From the NCBI GenBank assembly GCA_041650175.1, contig JBAZLS010000013.1:1-27534 (forward strand): a stretch of DNA of 27,534 nucleotides. The letters are read 5' to 3'. Shown here in pieces: positions 23,708 to 27,534 of the stretch (its first letter is position 1; every line of letters starts with the position of its first letter). The translations under genes were made by a program, and so were the position numbers. Source of the DNA: Minisyncoccus sp041650175 (GTDB taxonomy: Bacteria; Patescibacteriota; Minisyncoccia; Minisyncoccales; Minisyncoccaceae). The notes under the pieces are model-generated. The model made no database searches and had not been told where the DNA came from. It worked only from the letters and a program-made list of their open reading frames with translations.

Positions 23708-23855
23708 AAAATTTCCCTACTAGAATTCGTTGAGACTTATCGTTTCCTTGAACTCATGAGCTCGACAGGAGCGAATGTAAGGAATTTTCCAGCAGGAAAA
23801 TCCGACTCAAGGAAACGATAATGTTGAAAAAAGAATTCTAACTCTTTAAAATTTT
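23708..23855 (-). repeat. Branched inverted repeat, element 5, upstream of uvrB
   Basis: The ends are AAAATTT and AAAATTTT. The outer stem pairs 23722-23751 with 23807-23839 (ATCGTTTCCTTGA against TCAAGGAAACGAT at the inner end, AGAATTC against GAATTCT at the outer end). Hairpin 1 is at 23760-23772 (GCTC-GACAG-GAGC) and hairpin 2 at 23781-23803 (GGAATTTTCC-AGCA-GGAAAATCC, one bulged A). It is the only full copy that lies after a terminator and before a gene. Confidence 0.85.
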
Positions 23856-23871
23856 ACGCACTCCTTATTAC

Positions 23872-23904
23872 TTTCTATAAAAATAAATGGACATTAAGTC
23901 CATT
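23872..23904 (-). terminator. Rho-independent terminator ending the VanW 3' UTR block
   Basis: On the minus strand AATGGAC-TTAAT-GTCCATT is followed by TATTTTTATAG. It stands after elements 7 and 6, the same position as the GATTGC terminators at 612-641 and 3317-3348, but with a different stem. Confidence 0.65.
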
Positions 23905-23943
23905 ACAATATTTGTTCCCCTCACTCTTTCCTTTGGCACGTTC

Positions 23944-24084
23944 AAATTTCATAAACACAATTCGTTTTGTCATTCCTTTTTCTTCGCCTTTTGCGCTGAC
24001 TGAGCGCAAACAGTTAAATTTCTAGCAAGAAATTTATGTCGACGAAAAAGGAATGACAAAAAAGAATTAACTTATTTAAATTTT
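23944..24084 (-). repeat. Branched inverted repeat, element 6
   Basis: The outer stem pairs 23959-23986 with 24040-24068 (TTTTGTCATTCCTTTTTC against GAAAAAGGAATGACAAAA). Hairpin 1 is at 23991-24009 (TTGCGCT-GACTG-AGCGCAA) and hairpin 2 at 24015-24036 (TAAATTTCT-AGCA-AGAAATTTA). The pairing is nearly perfect. Its left arm is the closest relative of the half copy at 26799-26850. Confidence 0.87.
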
Positions 24085-24126
24085 ACACATTCCTTTCCAT
24101 TTTCTCCTTTCACCCTTTAGCCGGTT

Positions 24127-24175
24127 AAAATCTCCAAAGGATACACCTCAAATAATTCGCTATCTAATTGATTTT
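24127..24175 (-). repeat. Element 7, an internally deleted copy of element 4, directly 3' of the VanW gene
   Basis: The ends AAAATCTCCAAA and ATACACCTCAAATAATTCG...CTAATTGATTTT match element 4 almost base for base. The left arm, both inner hairpins and the inner part of the right arm, about 100 bases, are missing. The deletion joins near a short A-rich homology. It starts 7 bases from the VanW stop codon. Confidence 0.85.
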
Positions 24176-24182
24176 ACACAAT

Positions 24183-25970
24183 CTATATCCCCACCATACA
24201 TACTCCTTGTCTCGGAACATAATGGGACTTGAATCTGGTTTCTTTTACCGTACCATCCTTATACTCGACTTTATAATCAAAATAAGCATCTGTACCAGAA
24301 TAAGCGCTATAAGTACACGATACTTTTCCTTTTGGAAGCGTGTTTGTTGCTACCATCCTTGCAGATTTTGGCTTGATTACATTATAAACAACAGATTTAC
24401 CCTTTGTTATTTTTCTTCCATCATTCGTTCCCCACAATTCTATGACCAATGCTGAATTAACGACTTTCGACTGTATTAAAACATAATTACCAGTATCATT
24501 AACAAATCTAAAATCAGGAGTTGGATCATAAACAGAAGCATCAGTTCCTGCAGGAAAATAATAAGGCATATTATAAGAATGATTTTGTCTCATCGTTATT
24601 GGAAGGCCAGAATCAAGAACTGATCTAAAAAAAGTAGTGCTCAAATGACAGACGCCTCCGCCATATTCATATTTTATATTTTTACCATTTATCACTATTT
24701 CTTTTAAATATCCATTCGTTCCATCTATCGGTAAAAGACTCTTTATTGTAGAAAACTCCTCATTCGGCGCTATTAATAATCCATTTATCGCATTTGAAGC
24801 ATTTGTTATATTTTTAATACGATTAGCTGTTGAACCTGCAAAAGATAATGAGCTTTGTCCGATAATATCCTTAATTCCTAAACTATCCCCATCTTCATTT
24901 TTAACATCCGAAGCAACTGATGTCTTTTTGACTAAGAGATCCAAACTATTGATATTTTCTATCGGAATCATAGCTAAAATATTAGAAACACTATCAATAT
25001 CAAGTGAAACACCATTGATTCCGGGTTCAAAATTCCTGACTTTTCCATTCTCAATAATGAATTTCGGCATAGTCGGTTCAATATCGATTTTTGATGCAAT
25101 TTCATTCTTTAAAAAATTAGAAATTTTATCCTTATTCAAATATAAATTTATTTTTTTGTCTTCACTATTAAAATTCTTCTCAAGTTTGATCCATGAAAGC
25201 AAATCCTGTTTTTCAATACTCCACTCCTGGCCCTCATAAGCTAAAACTATTGGCGCTAAGCTAGTTACATAAATAACAGCATCCTTCATTTCCAAGCAAT
25301 CATTTTTTGATATGCTAGGAACGCTCTTAGTTGCCACCAAACGAATATTTGAAAAATTGAATTGGCCCAAATTACTTTTTAATACAGAAATTGTCTGCTC
25401 ATAATCGATTTTTTTTCCAAAATATTCTGATTCGATCAATAAATTATTATTTTCATCAAAAAAATAAAAAGCATCGCTAGATTCATATATATAAAACTTA
25501 CTCTTTAATTCATCGATAATTTTTTTCTCATTAATATCAAAAAACAAAGGATCATTCCTATATCCTCCGAATAAAAACAGATATAATCTATCTCTGAAAT
25601 CATTGAAAAAAATATTACTTCTTCCTACTTTAAAAACATTATCAATAGTTTTATCAATCTTAAAATCTATCAAGAATTCATTCAACTCTCCATCTAAAAA
25701 AGAATTAATCGGATAAATAATAGTGCTATCAGCATCCAAATAAACCCTTATGCCATCCTGACCAACCAGAGCAATCTTATTAGAAATGATTTCATTTATT
25801 TCAATAGCAGTTTTCCCTCCAACATCAATATTACCAACATAAACATTCGGATAAGCTTTATCACGATAAAAATTTTCCGTATAAAAGTAAAATAATATAC
25901 TTAGTAATATTAAGACTATAACGGAAAACGAAAAAATCAATATTAATTTTTTTCTTAACTTTGAAGGCAT
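24183..25970 (-). CDS. VanW family cell-wall protein with peptidoglycan-binding-like domains
   Basis: 595 aa. An N-terminal anchor (about 9-29, LILIFSFSVIVLILLSILFY) follows a basic start. Residues about 40-345 contain two PG_binding_4-like regions (YVGNIDVGGKTAIEINEII; FEPGINGVSLDIDSV). The VanW domain follows at about 390-510: LIAPNEEFSTI, YGGGVCHLSTTFFRSVLDSG, QNHSYNMPYYFPAGTDASV and DPTPDFRFVNDTG. The C-terminal strand region includes CTYSAYSGTDAYFDYKVEYK, a G5-like tail. VanW proteins are extracytoplasmic and linked to the cell wall; the reaction is unknown. The glycopeptide-resistance name is historical. It starts after the rubrerythrin terminator and is monocistronic. Its stop is followed by elements 7 and 6. 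Confidence 0.92.
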   Translation of the reverse strand: MPSKLRKKLILIFSFSVIVLILLSILFYFYTENFYRDKAYPNVYVGNIDVGGKTAIEINEIISNKIALVGQDGIRVYLDADSTIIYPINSFLDGELNEFLIDFKIDKTIDNVFKVGRSNIFFNDFRDRLYLFLFGGYRNDPLFFDINEKKIIDELKSKFYIYESSDAFYFFDENNNLLIESEYFGKKIDYEQTISVLKSNLGQFNFSNIRLVATKSVPSISKNDCLEMKDAVIYVTSLAPIVLAYEGQEWSIEKQDLLSWIKLEKNFNSEDKKINLYLNKDKISNFLKNEIASKIDIEPTMPKFIIENGKVRNFEPGINGVSLDIDSVSNILAMIPIENINSLDLLVKKTSVASDVKNEDGDSLGIKDIIGQSSLSFAGSTANRIKNITNASNAINGLLIAPNEEFSTIKSLLPIDGTNGYLKEIVINGKNIKYEYGGGVCHLSTTFFRSVLDSGLPITMRQNHSYNMPYYFPAGTDASVYDPTPDFRFVNDTGNYVLIQSKVVNSALVIELWGTNDGRKITKGKSVVYNVIKPKSARMVATNTLPKGKVSCTYSAYSGTDAYFDYKVEYKDGTVKETRFKSHYVPRQGVCMVGI

Positions 25971-26036
25971 AAGAATAACTTTATTTATATATTTATATCA
26001 TGATAACAAACTTTTCCAATCCTCTCAAACAAAAAT

Positions 26037-26062
26037 AAAAATCTCTTATTCAAGAGATTTTT
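26037..26062 (-). terminator. Rho-independent terminator of the rubrerythrin gene
   Basis: AAAATCTCTT-GAAT-AAGAGATTTT on the minus strand, followed by TATTTTTG, 17 bases after the rubrerythrin stop. The stem is symmetrical, with T-tracts in both directions. Confidence 0.8.
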
Positions 26063-26078
26063 ACATTTTATATATTTT

Positions 26079-26663
26079 TTAAAATTCTTCACACTTTTTC
26101 TCATAAAAACTTCTTTCATGGTCACATGAAGGACATTTAGCTGGTGGTTCAAATCCAAAATGCTGATAACCACACTCTCGACACACCCAATATACTTCTT
26201 CTTCTTTTTTAAAAAAAGTACCAGCTTCTAATTGAACCAATATTTTTTGATACCTTTCTTCATGATGAGCTTCTGCTTTTGCAATTGAACGCAATTTAGT
26301 AGCAATTTCTATTAATCCTTCAGACTCAGCAATATCGGCAAATTCAGGATACATTGAAATATGTTCAAAGTTCTCTCCCTTGATTGCAGATTTTAGATTC
26401 TCAATTGTTGTTCCATGAACAGTTGGAACTTCAGTTTCTACTATTAGATTAATTCCACTCTCTCCTAAACGATTTTGAAGATCAACGATTAATTTTATCA
26501 ATTGATGAGCATGCGCTTTTTCTTGGTCAGCAGTCAAAGCGAAAACTTCTCCAATTTTTTCATACCCTTCATTCCGAGCAATCTTTGCATAAAAAGTATA
26601 CCTATTCCTAGCTTGGCTTTCGCCAACAAATGCCTTTGCTAAATTTTGTAAAGTATTTTTCAT
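26079..26663 (-). CDS. Rubrerythrin (non-haem diiron peroxidase)
   Basis: 194 aa from ATG 26663; a TTG three codons upstream is less likely. The ferritin-like four-helix part carries diiron ligands in FVGESQARNRY, ADQEKAHAHQL, EFADIAESEGL and AEAHHEERY. A rubredoxin-like domain follows: WVCRECGYQHFG and CPSCDHERSFYEKK, with the Cys-x2-Cys pairs for one iron. Rubrerythrin reduces hydrogen peroxide in anaerobes using NAD(P)H-derived electrons. It is monocistronic. A possible promoter (TGGTATATT, minus 26698-26690) leaves a leader of about 20 bases with no good Shine-Dalgarno site. It fits with the oxygen-sensitive hydrogenase and the MTH1-like gene as oxidative protection. Confidence 0.95.
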   Translation of the reverse strand: MKNTLQNLAKAFVGESQARNRYTFYAKIARNEGYEKIGEVFALTADQEKAHAHQLIKLIVDLQNRLGESGINLIVETEVPTVHGTTIENLKSAIKGENFEHISMYPEFADIAESEGLIEIATKLRSIAKAEAHHEERYQKILVQLEAGTFFKKEEEVYWVCRECGYQHFGFEPPAKCPSCDHERSFYEKKCEEF

Positions 26664-26798
26664 ATTTTTCAATTTACTTATTACCCTTTAAATATACCAT
26701 ACTTAACCATAAATTAAAAAGACAAATAACTTCTATAAAAAATAAAAACTAACAAAGTCAGCTATTTTCTTTCACACTCTCTTTCCTCTTGGCACATT

Positions 26799-26850
26799 AA
26801 AATTTCATAAACAACGCAATTCGTTTTGATATTTCTTTTTCTTCGCCTTC
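26799..26850 (-). repeat. Element 8, half copy abutting the 3' end of the pilin-FGE gene
   Basis: AAAATTTCATAAACAACGCA, then ATTCGTTTTGATATTTC and TTTTTCTTCGCC, follow the left arm of element 6 closely, including the upstream spacer end TTGGCACATT. The similarity stops at the base where hairpin 1 would begin, and the 3' end of the FGE coding region follows within 30 bases. No right arm exists in the window. Confidence 0.75.
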
Positions 26851-26859
26851 TTGCCCGCC

Positions 26860-26896
26860 TTTAGATTTCTACGGAGGACTATCTCGCACATCTAAA
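26860..26896 (-). other. Inverted repeat spanning the stop codon of the pilin-FGE gene
   Basis: On the minus strand TTTAGAT (26896-26890) pairs with ATCTAAA (26866-26860) around a 23-base loop holding GTGCGAGATAGTCCTCC. It lies at the 3' boundary of the putative variable region, where DGR targets carry the initiation-of-mutagenic-homing site and a hairpin. The stem is short, so this is tentative. Confidence 0.4.
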
Positions 26897-27534
26897 TCCG
26901 AGGTGCCCATCCGAACCTGCAGACGAACTGTACAAATTCAACGAGAAGACCCCTGCGAGCAAGCCATCGGCCCAATCCCCACCACGTTGCACGGCGCCAC
27001 CATTAACACCATAATATTGACCAACTCCATTGGTAGACGTGTAATTCCCAATTGACCCAGCCATACTTTTTTCATAGTCGGCTAAATTTCCATTATTCCA
27101 TTCAATCCAACCAGGTCCTTGCTGCCAAAACCCTACTCCCGTACCTGAAGAAAAAACATTATTATTCCATTCCCAAACATTGCCAGAAAGATGCCAAATT
27201 GATTGTCCGTTACTTAAAACTAATTCTGCCAAATTATTAGATATTCCTGTATCAGGATCTGCTCCATCGTAACTCCCCGCATCAACCATTCCTACATTAC
27301 CTCGTTTAAGAATACCCGAGCCAACACTTCCTCCTGTCCAGTTTGCAGGTACGCTCTCAATATTTCGAGCAAGCAGTGTCCACTCGGCGTTAGTTATGAG
27401 ATGTGCTCCATTGCCTAGCGCAGCGCAGGTAGCAATAGCTTCTGTCTGAGAAATACTAATCCAAGGGGTTCCTGTTGCAGTTGATGTAGGACAATGGTTA
27501 TTCTTAGCTCCACTGCAAGTAGTAGTATCTTCTT
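26879..27534 (-). CDS. FGE-sulfatase/C-type-lectin-like C-terminal part of the pilin-FGE protein, partial at the window edge
   Basis: The open frame enters from the window end (EDTTTCSGAKNNHCPT) and runs about 218 codons to TAG at 26881-26879. Family features are ISISQTEAIATCAALG, HLITNAEWTLLARNIE, LSGNVWEWNNN and a final RGGDWADG...LGFRCAR. This is the formylglycine-generating-enzyme fold used by bacterial surface proteins and by many DGR targets. No catalytic role is implied. The last 35 codons are GC-rich and A-poor. Joined through the 18-base overlap to 521-1, it makes a 386-codon pilin-lectin protein once one TC unit is added. An internal ATG at 27289 exists but would start mid-domain. 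The alternative is that the two parts belong to two paralogues. Confidence 0.88.
   Translation of the reverse strand, partial: EDTTTCSGAKNNHCPTSTATGTPWISISQTEAIATCAALGNGAHLITNAEWTLLARNIESVPANWTGGSVGSGILKRGNVGMVDAGSYDGADPDTGISNNLAELVLSNGQSIWHLSGNVWEWNNNVFSSGTGVGFWQQGPGWIEWNNGNLADYEKSMAGSIGNYTSTNGVGQYYGVNGGAVQRGGDWADGLLAGVFSLNLYSSSAGSDGHLGFRCAR
26897..26986 (-). other. Putative DGR variable region (VR) in the pilin-FGE gene
   Basis: These 90 bases code for RGGDWADGLLAGVFSLNLYS, then SSAGSDGHLG. By my count only 11 of 90 coding-strand bases are A, and G+C is near 60%, against an AT-rich window. The frame of fixed residues (RGG-W-G-AGVF-L-L-LGFRCAR) with Asp, Ala, Leu, Tyr, Ser, Gly and His at the other places is what adenine mutagenesis of AAC/AAT codons produces in known CLec-type DGR targets. 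Confidence 0.6.
27517..27534. repeat. 18-base terminal direct repeat, identical to 1-18
   Basis: AAGTAGTAGTATCTTCTT is both the first and the last 18 bases of the window. It falls in the same codon phase of the pilin-FGE frame (KEDTTT). Confidence 0.95.

Noticed and set aside
23944..24084. Hammerhead-like self-cleaving ribozyme, given the three-way junction
   Set aside because: The required CUGANGA and GAAA core segments are not found in the junction on either strand.
25985..26173. 62-codon minus-strand ORF at the end of rubrerythrin
   Set aside because: It is an out-of-frame shadow of the rubrerythrin C terminus and covers the terminator stem at 26037-26062.
1..27534. Circular plasmid or phage genome, suggested by the matching ends
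   Set aside because: No replication, partition, mobilisation, capsid, terminase or integrase gene, and the content is chromosomal. Kept only as one reading of the 18-base overlap.
26079..27534. DGR reverse transcriptase, accessory protein or template repeat near the variable region
   Set aside because: No ORF with a reverse transcriptase motif and no second copy of the variable sequence was found on either strand.

Overview
The window is an AT-rich piece of a small bacterial genome. I read it as a member of the Candidate Phyla Radiation (Patescibacteria), probably a Parcubacteria-like lineage. That is an inference from several things seen together: compact genes with spacings of 1-10 bases, almost no Shine-Dalgarno sequences, a shortened UvrC and UvrA, a prepilin fused to a formylglycine-generating-enzyme (FGE)-like domain, VanW and U32 proteins, a pared-down [FeFe] hydrogenase, and standard use of TGA as stop. 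No rRNA, tRNA, CRISPR array, transposase, replication or partition gene was seen.

Layout. (1) 1-521 minus and 26879-27534 minus are the two parts of one kind of gene, a type IV prepilin-like N terminus followed by an FGE/C-type-lectin-like domain. The first and last 18 bases of the window are identical and join the two parts in one frame, so the sequence is either circular or bounded by paralogues. (2) 1016-3225 minus: HdeD-like membrane protein, ATP-cone nuclease, ychF. (3) 3716-7770 minus: tspO, NuoF-like hydrogenase subunit, [FeFe] hydrogenase hydA, membrane protein, MazG-like hydrolase. (4) 7821-8411 minus: TetR regulator, divergent from 8533-10486 plus (DUF2090 aldolase-like and AttH/CrtC-like genes). 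(5) 10488-14442 minus: beta-propeller membrane protein, DUF3298/RsiV-like protein, MBL/beta-CASP hydrolase. (6) 14491-15872 minus: MTH1-like NUDIX hydrolase and corA under a consensus promoter. (7) 15966-23632 minus: uvrB-uvrA-uvrC-rlhA-like operon. (8) 24183-26663 minus: rubrerythrin and a VanW protein.

The gene-free stretches (522-1015, 3226-3715, 23633-24182, 26673-26878) are not empty. They carry six full copies, one internally deleted copy and one half copy of a branched inverted repeat. Each full copy has a long outer stem closing two inner hairpins, one with loop GACTG and one with loop AGCA. The stem sequences differ between copies but pairing is kept. Three blocks start 5-8 bases after the stop codon of a minus-strand gene and run, in the direction of transcription, element-element-terminator, so they look like structured 3' UTR RNAs.

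The most interesting locus is the pilin-FGE gene. Its start codon sits 7 bases after an extended -10 promoter. A (TC)9 tract early in the leader puts the pilin frame out of phase, and one more TC would give a single 386-codon ORF across the joined ends. Its C terminus has an adenine-poor, GC-rich 90-base stretch ending in LGFRCAR, as in variable regions diversified by diversity-generating retroelements (DGRs). No reverse transcriptase or template repeat lies in the window. If both readings hold, one surface pilus protein is switched on and off by slippage and also has its tip diversified by mutagenic retrohoming.
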